Of a stretch of 64,000 nt of DNA, positions 33,970-42,147 are shown in pieces (the stretch's first letter is position 1; each line of letters begins with the position of its first letter). The notes under the pieces were generated by a model that was not told where the DNA came from, searched no databases, and was given only the letters and a program-made list of their open reading frames with translations. The DNA is from WHSW01 sp963722175 (lineage in GTDB: Bacteria; Actinomycetota; Thermoleophilia; Solirubrobacterales; 70-9), in NCBI GenBank assembly GCA_963722175.1, contig CAVRKA010000008.1, positions 1 to 64,000 on the forward strand. Reading direction: 5' to 3'. The position numbers and the translations under genes were made by a program.

Positions 33970-34109
33970 CCTTATTGCCTGTCCCTACACTCTGTCGCGT
34001 CCAGTAACCGACCCCCAGGCGAGAACAAGGGGCCCTGCCCGGCACGCACGACATAGCCGGGTCCCCGGAAGCGGCCTGGGAGACCAAGATCCATTCCAAG
34101 GGAGCATCG
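33970..34109 (+). promoter_or_regulatory. rpsB: rpsB leader with repeated CCCTTATTGCC motif
   Basis: CCCCTTATTGCCTGTCCCTACACTCTGTCGCG (33969-34000, quoted only to place it by its first 12 and the TACACT at 33986-33991) matches the element at 7996-8025 upstream of the lipoprotein gene. TACACT fits a TANNNT -10; no good -35 is seen. About 110 nt of leader follow to the rpsB start; leaders of this kind can bind S2 for autoregulation, but no known consensus is recognisable. Confidence 0.4.
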
Positions 34110-35075
34110 ATGTCCGATTCAGGACTGCAAACCGAGCCTGGGCTCAAGGAACTGCTGCAGGCGGGCCTCCATTTCGGCCACCAGACGAGGCGCTGGAACC
34201 CGCGCATGCGCCGCTACATCCACGGCGAGCGCGACGGCATCCACATCATCGACCTGCTGCAGACCGAGCAGCTGCTCAACCGGGCGCGCGAGTTCGCCAC
34301 CGAGGTCGCCGGCAAGGGCGGCACGGTGCTGTTCGTGGGGACCAAGAAGCAGGCCCGCGACTCGGTCAAGAACTGGGCCGAGCGCTGCGGGATGCCCTTC
34401 GTCAACCAGCGCTGGCTCGGCGGCCTGCTGACCAACTTCCAGACGATGTCGGCGCGGATCGACCGCCTCCACGAGCTCAACGGGCTCAAGGACGGTGGGC
34501 GCCTCGACCTGCTGCCGACCAAGGAGCGGATGTCGATGGAGGCCGAGCTCGAGAAGCTCGAGTACAACCTCGGCGGCGTCCGCGACATGAAGCGGCTGCC
34601 GCAGGCGGCGCTGATCATCGACCTGAAGACCGAGACGATCGCGGTCGCCGAGGCGACCCGGCTCGGGATCCCGATCCTCGGGCTCGTCGACTCGAACGTC
34701 GACCCGCTCGGAATCGACTTCCCCATCCCCGGCAACGACGACTCGATGCGGTCCTGCGAGCTGGTGGTCGGGACGATCGGCCAGGCGGTCGAGAACGCCG
34801 CCACCAACTATCGCGAGGCGGAGGCCAAGCGTCGCGCCGAGGAGGAGGCCAAGCGCCAGGCCGAGGAGGAGGCCAAGCGCAAGCGCGATGAGGAGGAGCG
34901 CGCCCGCAAGGAGGCAGAGGAGGCCGCGAAGGCCGCCGCGGCGCAGGCCGCCGAGCAGGCACCGCCCCCACAGCAGCAGGCGCCCCCGCCGCAGCAGCCG
35001 CAGCAGCCGGCTCATCCACAGGCCGTGCCCGCCGACCCGCCCGTGCCACCCGCCGAGCAGGCGGAGGGATCGTGA
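34110..35075 (+). CDS. rpsB: 30S ribosomal protein S2 with long C-terminal extension
   Basis: This protein has 321 residues. Residues 1-240 are a standard S2: LLQAGLHFGHQTRRWNPRM, HIIDLLQTEQLL, FVGTKKQARDSV, QRWLGGLLTNFQT and DSNVDPLGIDFPIPGNDD. After about residue 235 comes an unusual tail: a charged helix of AEEEAKR-type repeats (about 40 residues), then a Gln/Pro-rich end (APPPQQQAPPPQQPQQP). The body binds 16S rRNA at the 30S platform. The gene is followed by tsf in a standard operon. Confidence 0.95.
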   Translation: MSDSGLQTEPGLKELLQAGLHFGHQTRRWNPRMRRYIHGERDGIHIIDLLQTEQLLNRAREFATEVAGKGGTVLFVGTKKQARDSVKNWAERCGMPFVNQRWLGGLLTNFQTMSARIDRLHELNGLKDGGRLDLLPTKERMSMEAELEKLEYNLGGVRDMKRLPQAALIIDLKTETIAVAEATRLGIPILGLVDSNVDPLGIDFPIPGNDDSMRSCELVVGTIGQAVENAATNYREAEAKRRAEEEAKRQAEEEAKRKRDEEERARKEAEEAAKAAAAQAAEQAPPPQQQAPPPQQPQQPAHPQAVPADPPVPPAEQAEGS

Positions 35076-35680
35076 TGGCGGTCGGCGCGAAGGATGTCAA
35101 GGCGCTGCGCGACCGCACCGGCGCGGCGATGATGGACTGCAAGGCGGCGCTCGAGGAGGCCGGCGGCGACATCGACAAGGCGATCGAGGTGCTGCGGGTC
35201 AAGGGCCAGGCGTCGGCGTCGAAGCGCGCCGGGCGCGCGACGAGCGAGGGGACGGTCGCCTCCTACATCCATGCCGGCGGCAGCCCAGGGGTGCTGGTCG
35301 AGGTCCAGTGCGAGACCGACTTCGTCGCCCGCAACGAGGACTTCCAGGGGTTCGCGCGCGAGGTCGCGATCCACATCGCCGCGGCGGCGCCGCTCTACGT
35401 CTCGGTCGACGACATCCCCGAGGACCAGCGCGAGTCCGAGCGGCGGGTCTTCGAGGAGAAGGCGAAGCAGGAGGGCAAGCCCGAGAACGTGGTCGAGAAG
35501 ATCGTCGAGGGCCAGCTCAAGAAGTGGGCCTCCGACATCGTCCTGCTCGAGCAGGAGCACGTGCGCTCCGACCGCTACGAGGGCAAGACGATCGAGCAGC
35601 TGCGCGCGGACCTCGCCGCGAAGACCGGCGAGAACATCCGGATCGCGCGCTTTGCGCGCTACGTGGTCGGCGAGGAGTAA
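35075..35680 (+). CDS. tsf: translation elongation factor Ts
   Basis: This 201-residue nucleotide-exchange factor for EF-Tu has the N-terminal UBA-like domain VKALRDRTGAAMMDCKAALE and the core EVQCETDFVARNEDF (TDFV motif that contacts EF-Tu). It is short because it has one reduced core subdomain, a form seen in several Gram-positives. ATG 35075 overlaps the rpsB stop by one base (TGATG); a GTG at 35072 is also possible. Confidence 0.95.
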   Translation: MAVGAKDVKALRDRTGAAMMDCKAALEEAGGDIDKAIEVLRVKGQASASKRAGRATSEGTVASYIHAGGSPGVLVEVQCETDFVARNEDFQGFAREVAIHIAAAAPLYVSVDDIPEDQRESERRVFEEKAKQEGKPENVVEKIVEGQLKKWASDIVLLEQEHVRSDRYEGKTIEQLRADLAAKTGENIRIARFARYVVGEE

Positions 35681-35709
35681 GCCCCGGTCTCGGGGTAGGG
35701 TTGCCGCCG

Positions 35710-36435
35710 ATGGCGGAGCCGGTGTTCAAACGCGTCCTGCTGAAGATCTCGGGCGAGGCGCTGATGGGCTCGCTCGAGTACGGGACGGACCCCGAGCGGA
35801 TCGAGCGGATCACCGGGCAGATCCACCGGGTCAGCGGCGGAGGGGTGGAGATGGCGGTCGTCGTCGGCGCCGGCAACATCTACCGCGGCCTGGCCGGCGC
35901 CGCGGCGGGCATGGATCGCGCCACCGCCGACTACATGGGGATGCTGGCCACGGTGCTCAACGCGCTCACGCTCCAGGACGCGCTCGAGCGGCTCGGCACC
36001 TACACCCGGGTGATGTCCGCGATCGCGGTCACCGAGGTCGCCGAGCCCTACATCCGCCGGCGGGCGATGCGCCACCTCGAGAAGGGCAGGGTCGTGATCT
36101 TCGCCGCGGGCACCGGCAACCCGTTCTTCACCACCGACACCGCCGCCGCGCTGCGGGCGCTCGAGATCCACGCCGAGGCGATCCTGATGGCAAAGCACGG
36201 GGTGGAGGGCGTGTACGACGCCGACCCGTCGGAGGTCCCGGACGCCAAGTTCCTGCCGGAGATCACCCACATGGAGGCGATCGAGAAGGGCCTGCGGGTG
36301 ATGGACTCGACCGCCCTCTCGCTGTGCATGGACAACGGCCTGCCGATCCACGTCTTCAACATGGCCGACCCGGAGAACATAGATAGGATCGTCCGCGGCG
36401 AGCGGGTCGGCACGATCGTCCGCACCCAGACGTAG
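35710..36435 (+). CDS. pyrH: UMP kinase
   Basis: This 241-residue amino-acid-kinase-fold enzyme has LLKISGEALMG (P-loop-like Lys), VVVGAGNIYRG, DYMGMLATVLNALTLQDALE and GTGNPFFTTDTAAALRA. It phosphorylates UMP to UDP in the cytoplasm. It sits 29 bp after tsf, in the usual rpsB-tsf-pyrH-frr order. ATG 35710 is the conserved start. Confidence 0.95.
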   Translation: MAEPVFKRVLLKISGEALMGSLEYGTDPERIERITGQIHRVSGGGVEMAVVVGAGNIYRGLAGAAAGMDRATADYMGMLATVLNALTLQDALERLGTYTRVMSAIAVTEVAEPYIRRRAMRHLEKGRVVIFAAGTGNPFFTTDTAAALRALEIHAEAILMAKHGVEGVYDADPSEVPDAKFLPEITHMEAIEKGLRVMDSTALSLCMDNGLPIHVFNMADPENIDRIVRGERVGTIVRTQT

Positions 36436-36452
36436 AGAGGAGACGACGACCG

Positions 36453-37019
36453 TTGTCCGAGATCACCGATGAGTTCATCGTCGACGCGCGCGAGCGGATG
36501 GCGAAGTCGGTCGAGTCCTGCAAGCACGAGCTCGCCACCGTGCGCACGGGCCGCGCCTCGCCTCACCTGCTCGACCGGGTCGTGGTCGACTACTACGGAG
36601 CCGAGACGCCGATCAAGCAGCTCGCCCAGGTCTCCGCCACCGACGCCCGCCTGCTCACCCTGACGCCGTTCGACAAGAGCTCGATCTCGATGATCGAGAA
36701 GGCGATCATGGAGTCCGACCTGGGGTTGACCCCGTCCAACGACGGCAACGTGATCCGGCTGCAGATCCCCGAGCTCAACGAGGAGCGGCGCAAGGAGTTG
36801 GTCAAGGTCGTCCACGGCGTCGGCGAGGACGGCAAGATCGCGGTCCGCAATATCCGCCGCGACGTCATGCACGACCTGCGGGAGCTGAAGAAGGAGGGCG
36901 AGGTCGGCGAGGACGACGAGCGCCGCGCCGAGGCCGACCTGCAGAAGCGCACCGACGCCGCAACGCAGGAGATCGATGGCCTGCTGAAGGCCAAGGAAGA
37001 AGAGATCCTGGAGGTGTGA
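36453..37019 (+). CDS. frr: ribosome recycling factor
   Basis: This 188-residue protein has the RRF pattern: helix 1 (DARERMAKSVESCKHELATV), RTGRASPHLLDRVVVDYYG, TPFDKSSISMIEKAI and LTEERRKELVK-like LNEERRKELVKVVHG, ending in a coiled helix. It splits post-termination ribosomes with EF-G. The start is a TTG (LSEITDEFIVD) preceded by AGAGAGGAGA 11 nt upstream. The stop overlaps the uppS start by 4 bp. Confidence 0.94.
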   Translation: MSEITDEFIVDARERMAKSVESCKHELATVRTGRASPHLLDRVVVDYYGAETPIKQLAQVSATDARLLTLTPFDKSSISMIEKAIMESDLGLTPSNDGNVIRLQIPELNEERRKELVKVVHGVGEDGKIAVRNIRRDVMHDLRELKKEGEVGEDDERRAEADLQKRTDAATQEIDGLLKAKEEEILEV

Positions 37020-37681
37020 ACGCTCCTCGTTTCGTTGCCATCATCACCGACGGCAACGGCAGATGGGCGGCGGAGCGGGGACTGCCGGCGGTCGACGGCC
37101 ATCAGGCGGGCGCGGATCGCGTCAAGGAGCGCCTCCGCGACGCGGCGGAGTTCGGGATCGAGGAGCTGACGGTGTTCTCGTTCTCGACCGAGAACTGGCA
37201 GCGCCCCCGAGCCGAGGTCGACGGCCTGATGGCGATGTTCGCCCAGCGGATCGACGTGGAGACACCGGAGCTCGATCAGGAGGGCGTGCGGATGCGATTC
37301 GTCGGCAGGCGCGAGGGGGTCCCGGCCGAGCTGGTCGAGCGCATGGACTGGGCCGAGCGGGAGACCGCCGCCAACGACCGGATCACCCTGTTCGTCGCCT
37401 TCAACTACGGCGGCAGGGCGGAGATCGTCGACGCGGCGCGAAACTTCGGAGGGGGAACCGAGGAAGAGTTCCGCAGTCAGCTCTACGCGCCCGAGATGCA
37501 CGATCCAGACCTCCTGATCCGCACCAGTGGCGAGCAGCGGATCTCGAACTTCCTGCTCTGGCAGTGCGCGTACTCCGAGCTCGTCTTCAGTGACGAGCTC
37601 TGGCCCGACTTCGACCGCTCCGCCTTCGAGGCCGCGCTGGCCGAGTACGAGCGGCGCTCGCGGCGCTTCGGGGGTCGCTGA
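37016..37681 (+). CDS. uppS: cis-prenyltransferase (undecaprenyl diphosphate synthase type)
   Basis: This 221-residue enzyme has the cis-prenyltransferase motifs: AIITDGNGRWA (catalytic Asp; Thr replaces the usual Met before it), LTVFSFSTENWQRP, and LLIRTSGEQRISNFLLWQ with ELVFSDELWPDF. It extends FPP with isopentenyl diphosphate to make the carrier lipid for peptidoglycan. GTG overlaps the frr stop. Product chain length cannot be read from the sequence. Confidence 0.92.
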   Translation: MNAPRFVAIITDGNGRWAAERGLPAVDGHQAGADRVKERLRDAAEFGIEELTVFSFSTENWQRPRAEVDGLMAMFAQRIDVETPELDQEGVRMRFVGRREGVPAELVERMDWAERETAANDRITLFVAFNYGGRAEIVDAARNFGGGTEEEFRSQLYAPEMHDPDLLIRTSGEQRISNFLLWQCAYSELVFSDELWPDFDRSAFEAALAEYERRSRRFGGR

Positions 37682-38604
37682 TGGAGGGCTCGCGCCCGTT
37701 CGACTCGGAGCTCGACTTCGATCAGCCGCGGCGCAACCGGCCCCCGGAGCCGCCGCCGTTGCCGCGCCGCGGGCGGCGTCGGCCCGGCGGCAAGCCGCCG
37801 CGACGCGTCCCGTCCGAGACCCTAGCCCGGATCGCCTGGGCGATCCCCTGGATCGCGATCGCGATCACGATCGTGATCGTCGGCGGGGAGCTGTTCGCGG
37901 CGGCGATGATCGGCCTCGCGGGCGTCGGGATTGCCGAGTTCTTCCGGATGGCCGGCGACGCGCGGCCGTTCCTCCTCGTCGCCCTCGCCGCCGCGGTGGG
38001 GCTCGTGGTCGCCGCCTTCTACGGCGACCAGTACCAGATGATGATCGTCCTCGCCGCGAGCGTGCCGGTGATCTTCGCCGCCGCGATCGCCCGCCCGGAC
38101 CGCGCCGGAATCACGCTCTCGATCGCGGTGACCGTACTCGGGATCGTCTGGATCGCGATCCCGTTCGCCCACGCCGTGCTGCTTCGCGAGCTCCCGGACC
38201 ACGGCGCGGGACTGCTGGTCGACGTCCTCGTCGCCACCTTCGTCTTCGACACCGCCGCGTACGCAGGCGGGCGGATGTTCGGCCGCCATCGCCTCGCTCC
38301 GGCGCTGTCCCCGAACAAGACCCTGGAGGGCCTCGCCTTCGGCTTCGTCGGCGGCACGCTCGGCTTCTGGTTCGCGGGTCTCTACCAGGACTGGCTGCCG
38401 GGGCTCGACGCCCTGCTGATCGGGATGTGCATCGCCGCCCTGGCCCCGGTGGGCGATCTGTTCGAGTCGATGATCAAGCGCGACCTCCAGATCAAGGACT
38501 CGGGGACGATCTTCGGCCCCCACGGAGGCCTGCTCGACCGCCTCGACGCCGTCATGTTCACGGTCGTCGCCGGCTATTACCTGTCGGTCGCGTTCCTCTA
38601 CTAG
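37681..38604 (+). CDS. cdsA: phosphatidate cytidylyltransferase
   Basis: This 307-residue enzyme has a Pro/Arg-rich cytoplasmic N-terminus (about 50 residues) followed by about eight transmembrane helices. The CDS signature spans about 255-285: LAPVGDLFESMIKRDLQIKD, FGPHGGLLDRLDAVMF. FGRHRLAPALSPNKTLEG is also typical. It forms CDP-diacylglycerol, the substrate of PgsA encoded at 54144. It overlaps uppS by one base. Confidence 0.94.
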   Translation: MEGSRPFDSELDFDQPRRNRPPEPPPLPRRGRRRPGGKPPRRVPSETLARIAWAIPWIAIAITIVIVGGELFAAAMIGLAGVGIAEFFRMAGDARPFLLVALAAAVGLVVAAFYGDQYQMMIVLAASVPVIFAAAIARPDRAGITLSIAVTVLGIVWIAIPFAHAVLLRELPDHGAGLLVDVLVATFVFDTAAYAGGRMFGRHRLAPALSPNKTLEGLAFGFVGGTLGFWFAGLYQDWLPGLDALLIGMCIAALAPVGDLFESMIKRDLQIKDSGTIFGPHGGLLDRLDAVMFTVVAGYYLSVAFLY

Positions 38605-38641
38605 CCGGAGAGCCCGGCGGCCGCCAGGGCCCCGATACTCG

Positions 38642-39217
38642 TCAGCGGCCGATGAACTCGACGTAGAGGTGACGGTTGGCCGGCTCGTCCAGCGGCTGGG
38701 ACACCGGGCTCCCGGTGCGCAGCGCTCGGGTCGACGTGGCCGCGTCGGTGTAGGGAGCCGCGCACCCCGGGAACGCGCCGAGGAGCAGCTCCGCCGTCGC
38801 CCCGGGACGGCTCGCGACGCTCCCGTCCTCGACCACCGTCGCCGAGCCGGAGATCGGCGTGAACGCGAGGTCGTAGCAGGTGATGCCGGCGTCGCCCGGG
38901 GCGACGCCCGTGATCCCGACCGAGCTGCTGGTCGCCGCCGCGGTGCTCCCGTGTCGGTTGATGCGGCCGTAGGCCTGGCTGGGCACGGTCGGGACGACGC
39001 CCGGTGCGAGATCCTTGGCCTTGACCTTGCCGTCGACGATCTTTCCGCTCTTGATCGAGTTCTTGGCGAGCTTCGGCCCGGTGACCGCATGCTTGGCGAT
39101 CTCCGCGGTGGTCACGGTGCCCTTGGCCGCCACCGCGGCTCCGGAGAGCGCGAAGACGAGCGCGATGGTGCCGATGAGGGTGCCCGGCGTGGGGCGCAGA
39201 CGCTTGATCCGAGTCAT
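38642..39217 (-). CDS. secreted protein, tandem paralogue 2 of 2
   Basis: This 191-residue protein has a signal/anchor segment (TLIGTIALVFALSGAAVAA, about 13-31) and then short solenoid-like repeats (TVTTAEIAKHAVTGPKLAKN, SIKSGKIVDGKVKAKDL). The C-terminal beta-rich domain is of about 110 residues with two Cys (ITCYDLA, FPGCAAPY), ending LYVEFIGR. It is about 75-80% identical by eye to the product of 39377-39949 over its length. The class resembles surface proteins common in Thermoleophilia; function unknown. An AGGAGG lies 11 nt before ATG 39217. Confidence 0.72.
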   Translation of the reverse strand: MTRIKRLRPTPGTLIGTIALVFALSGAAVAAKGTVTTAEIAKHAVTGPKLAKNSIKSGKIVDGKVKAKDLAPGVVPTVPSQAYGRINRHGSTAAATSSSVGITGVAPGDAGITCYDLAFTPISGSATVVEDGSVASRPGATAELLLGAFPGCAAPYTDAATSTRALRTGSPVSQPLDEPANRHLYVEFIGR

Positions 39218-39376
39218 TTCCTGTCCCACCTCCTGATGGGTCGCTTCGCGCCCAAGGCCCAGCCCCCGCCGTCGGGCTCCGTCTCACTCCATTCAACACC
39301 CCGCGCGGCGATCGGCTGCGCTACCCGCGCACCGGCCGGAGGGTCGTCGCCGCTCCGGCCGGTCGCGGTTCGGTCC
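39218..39376 (-). promoter_or_regulatory. duplicated 5' leader of the tandem pair (copy ahead of 38642-39217)
   Basis: The ~60 bp before ATG 39217 (minus strand, ending GGAGGTGGGACAGGAA) is nearly identical to that before ATG 39949. It includes the blocks CCTGATGGGTCGCTT and CGCGCCCAAGGCCCAGCCCCC on the plus strand. Conservation therefore extends through the leader, and weaker similarity (CATTCAACACCC/CTTCAACACCC, CGGCTGCG) continues to about 39320. No clear promoter hexamers were found. Confidence 0.6.
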
Positions 39377-39949
39377 TCAGCCGCCGATGAACTGGACGTA
39401 GAGGTCGCGGTTGGCATGGTCGTCGAGCGGCTGGGCGACCGGGCTCGCGGTGCTCAGCGCTCGAGTCGATGTCGCCGCATCGGTGTACGGAGCCGCACAC
39501 CCGGGGTGAGCGCCGATCTGCAGCTCGACGGTCGCGCCCGGGCGGTCGGCGGGTCCTTCCTCGGTGATCGTCGCCGAGCCTGAGACGGGGGCGACCGCGA
39601 GGTCATAGCAGGTGATCCCGGTGTCGCCCGCGGCGACGCCCGTGATCCCGACCGAGCCGCTGGCTGCCGCCGCGCTGGTCGCAGTCCTGTTGATCCGGCC
39701 GTAGGCCTGGTTCAGCACGGCCGGGATCACGCCCTCGGCGAGGTCCTTGGCCTTGACCTTGCCGTCGACGATCTTTCCGCTCTTGACCGCGTCCTTGGCG
39801 ATCTTCGGCCCGGTGACCGCGCGCTTGGCGATCTCCGTCGTGGTCACGGTGCCGTTGGCCGCCACCGCCGCTCCGGACAGCGCGAAGACCAGCGCGATGG
39901 TGCCGATCAGCGTGCCCGGCGTCGGGCGCAGACGTTTGATTCGAGTCAT
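39377..39949 (-). CDS. secreted protein, tandem paralogue 1 of 2
   Basis: This 190-residue protein has the same plan as the gene at 38642: signal segment, solenoid-like region (TVTTTEIAKRAVTGPKIAKD, AVKSGKIVDGKVKAKDL) and C-terminal domain with two Cys (ITCYDLA, HPGCAAPY), ending LYVQFIGG. It differs mainly by conservative changes and a one-residue shorter loop. It is upstream of its paralogue on the same strand, and each copy has its own leader. The N-terminal repeats follow the same I-x-NG/SG-x-V-K pattern as the larger solenoid protein at 49408. Function unknown. Confidence 0.72.
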   Translation of the reverse strand: MTRIKRLRPTPGTLIGTIALVFALSGAAVAANGTVTTTEIAKRAVTGPKIAKDAVKSGKIVDGKVKAKDLAEGVIPAVLNQAYGRINRTATSAAAASGSVGITGVAAGDTGITCYDLAVAPVSGSATITEEGPADRPGATVELQIGAHPGCAAPYTDAATSTRALSTASPVAQPLDDHANRDLYVQFIGG

Positions 39950-40134
39950 TCCTGTCCCACCTCCTGATGGGTCGCTTTCGCGCCCAAGGCCCAGCCCCCC
40001 GCCGTTGGGCATCTTGCCTCACCCCCTTCAACACCCGGCGTGACAACCGGCTGCGGGATGGCGTGAAAGTCCTCGTCGCGCCCGCCCCGCGACCCGCATC
40101 GCAATGGGCGATCCGGGGCCTGCAAAATGCCGGG

Positions 40135-40932
40135 CTACTTGCCCCCGATCGCCGCGCGCACGTAATCGAGGTCGGCGCGCAGGCCGGAGCGTGGGCCGGG
40201 CGTCTCGACGACGACCGGGGCGCCGCTCTGCGCCGCCGCGGCGATCATGTGCTTGAGGGCGGCAGGGTCCACGTGCCCCTCGCCGAGGCGCGAGTGGCGG
40301 TCGGCGCCGGTCCCGGGCGGGTCGCGGGAGTCGTTGGCGTGCAGCAGGTCGATCGTGCCGGTGATCGCGAGCACCCGCTCGACCGCGTCGGAGAGCTCCT
40401 CGCCGGCGGCGTGCGCGTGACAGGTGTCGAAGCAGAAGCCGAGGTCGACGCCGGTCTCGGCCTCACCGATCGCGTCCCAGAGCCGCGCCAGCGCGTCGAA
40501 GCGCCGGCCGACGGCGTTCTCGCCGCCGGCGGTGTTCTCGACCAGCACCGGGACGTCGGCATCGAGCATCTCGAGCGAGCGCAGCCAGCGTCCGGGTCCC
40601 TCGTGGATGTCGTCCTCCGCGTGCCCGGCGTGGACGATCACCGCCGCGGCGCCGACCTCCGAGGCCGCGTCGCAGGTCTGCTGGAGGATCTTGCGCGAGC
40701 CGTAGCGCACGTTGGACTTCGGCGAGCAGACGTTGATCAGGTAGGGCGCGTGCACGTAGACGTCGACCTCGCTCTCGCGGATCGCGTCGGCGTCGGGGTG
40801 GGGAGGGGGCTTGCGCCACGAGCCCGGGTTGGAGAGGAAGATCTGCGCGCAGTCGGCGCCGAGCTCCGCGGCGGCCTCGAGCGGCTTCTCGCGTGCGACG
40901 TGGGCGCCGATCTTCGTCCGCTTGCTGGGCAT
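40135..40932 (-). CDS. nfo: endonuclease IV (AP endonuclease)
   Basis: This 265-residue TIM-barrel enzyme has IGAHVAREKPLEAA, AQIFLSNPGSWRKP, YVHAPYLINVCSP, VIVHAGHAEDD, VLVENTAGG (Glu metal ligand), FCFDTCHAHAAG, LLHANDSRDPPGTGADRHSR and VVVETPGPRS. These supply the three-zinc site. It cleaves the backbone at abasic sites. ATG 40932 lies 60 bp from the divergent dxr start. I saw no SOS box (CGAGCATATGG at 40935-40945 lacks the second half-site). Confidence 0.93.
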   Translation of the reverse strand: MPSKRTKIGAHVAREKPLEAAAELGADCAQIFLSNPGSWRKPPPHPDADAIRESEVDVYVHAPYLINVCSPKSNVRYGSRKILQQTCDAASEVGAAAVIVHAGHAEDDIHEGPGRWLRSLEMLDADVPVLVENTAGGENAVGRRFDALARLWDAIGEAETGVDLGFCFDTCHAHAAGEELSDAVERVLAITGTIDLLHANDSRDPPGTGADRHSRLGEGHVDPAALKHMIAAAAQSGAPVVVETPGPRSGLRADLDYVRAAIGGK

Positions 40933-40992
40933 GAATCGAGCATATGGCCCCGGCGCTTAGGGACGGCTAAGGCCCGGCGCTACCCTGCGTCG

Positions 40993-42147
40993 GTGGCCAA
41001 ACGGGTCCTGATCTGCGGCTCGACGGGGTCGATCGGCGAGCAGGCGCTCGACGTCGTCGCCGGCTCGGCGGAGCTCGAGCTCGCCGGCCTCTCGGCGGCC
41101 ACGAACTGGGAGCGGCTCGCGGCCCAGGCGCGTGAGTGCGGCGTCTCCACGGTCGCGCTCAGCGACCCCGAGGCCGCCGACCGCGCCCGGGCCGAGCTCG
41201 ACGGCACCCGCGTGCTGGCGGGCGACGAGGGCGTCCGCGAGCTGATCGCGACCAGCGGCGCGGACCTGGTCCTGAACGCGATCGTCGGCACCGCCGGGCT
41301 CGGGCCGACGATCGTCGCGCTCAGCGAGGGCATCGACCTGGCGCTCGCCAACAAGGAGAGCCTCGTCATCGGCGGCGAGCTCGTCACCGCGCTCGCCGAG
41401 GGGACGCGGGCGCGGATCCTCCCGGTCGACTCAGAGCACTCGGCGCTCTTCCAGCTCCTGCGCGGCGAGGGGCCGGGGACGGTCGAGCGGCTGATCCTGA
41501 CCGCCTCCGGAGGGCCGTTTCGCGGCCGCACGGACCTCGACGGGGTGACCGTCGACCAGGCGCTCGCACATCCGACCTGGGAGATGGGCGGCCGGATCAC
41601 GATCGACTCGGCGACCCTGTTCAACAAGGGACTCGAGGTGATCGAGGCCCACCACCTGTTCGGCGTCCCCTACGAGCGGATCGACGTCGTCGTCCATCCG
41701 CAGTCGATCGTCCACTCGCTGATCGAGTTCAACGACGGCGCTCAGCTCGCCCACCTCGGCCTGCCCGACATGCGGGTGCCGATCTCCTACGCGCTGCACT
41801 TCCCCGAGCGCGCCGACGTCACCGTGCCGCGCCTCGACCTCGCCGCGGTCGGCAAGCTCGAGTTCGAGCCGCCGGACCTCGAGACCTTCGCCTGCCTACG
41901 ACTGGCGCGCGAGGCGGGCGAGGCCGGGGGGACGGCGCCCTGCGCCCTGAACGCCGCCGACGAGGTCGCGGTCGCCGCCTTCCTCGAGGGCCGGATCCCG
42001 TTCACGGGGATCGCCGAGGTGATCGAGGGGGTGCTCGACCGCACCGAGCCGGCGCCGATCGTCCACTTCGAGCAGTTGTTCGAGTGCGACGCCGGCGCCC
42101 GCCGCCTGGCGGAGCAGTTCGTCGCCCAGGGAGCGGTGACTTCGTGA
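40993..42147 (+). CDS. dxr: 1-deoxy-D-xylulose 5-phosphate reductoisomerase
   Basis: This 384-residue MEP-pathway enzyme has the NADPH site ICGSTGSIGEQALDVV, ALANKESLVIGGELV, the metal site LPVDSEHSALFQLL, the flexible loop ASGGPFRG, HPTWEMGGRITIDSATLFNKG and NAADEVAVAAFL. It converts DXP to MEP for isoprenoid synthesis, feeding UppS. GTG start (VAKRVLICG). It overlaps rseP by 4 bp; ispG of the same pathway lies at 50644. Confidence 0.95.
   Translation: MAKRVLICGSTGSIGEQALDVVAGSAELELAGLSAATNWERLAAQARECGVSTVALSDPEAADRARAELDGTRVLAGDEGVRELIATSGADLVLNAIVGTAGLGPTIVALSEGIDLALANKESLVIGGELVTALAEGTRARILPVDSEHSALFQLLRGEGPGTVERLILTASGGPFRGRTDLDGVTVDQALAHPTWEMGGRITIDSATLFNKGLEVIEAHHLFGVPYERIDVVVHPQSIVHSLIEFNDGAQLAHLGLPDMRVPISYALHFPERADVTVPRLDLAAVGKLEFEPPDLETFACLRLAREAGEAGGTAPCALNAADEVAVAAFLEGRIPFTGIAEVIEGVLDRTEPAPIVHFEQLFECDAGARRLAEQFVAQGAVTS

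Noticed and set aside
40933..40948. CGAGCATATGG upstream of nfo considered as an SOS box
   Set aside because: Only one half-site resembles the LexA consensus; the GTTC half is missing.
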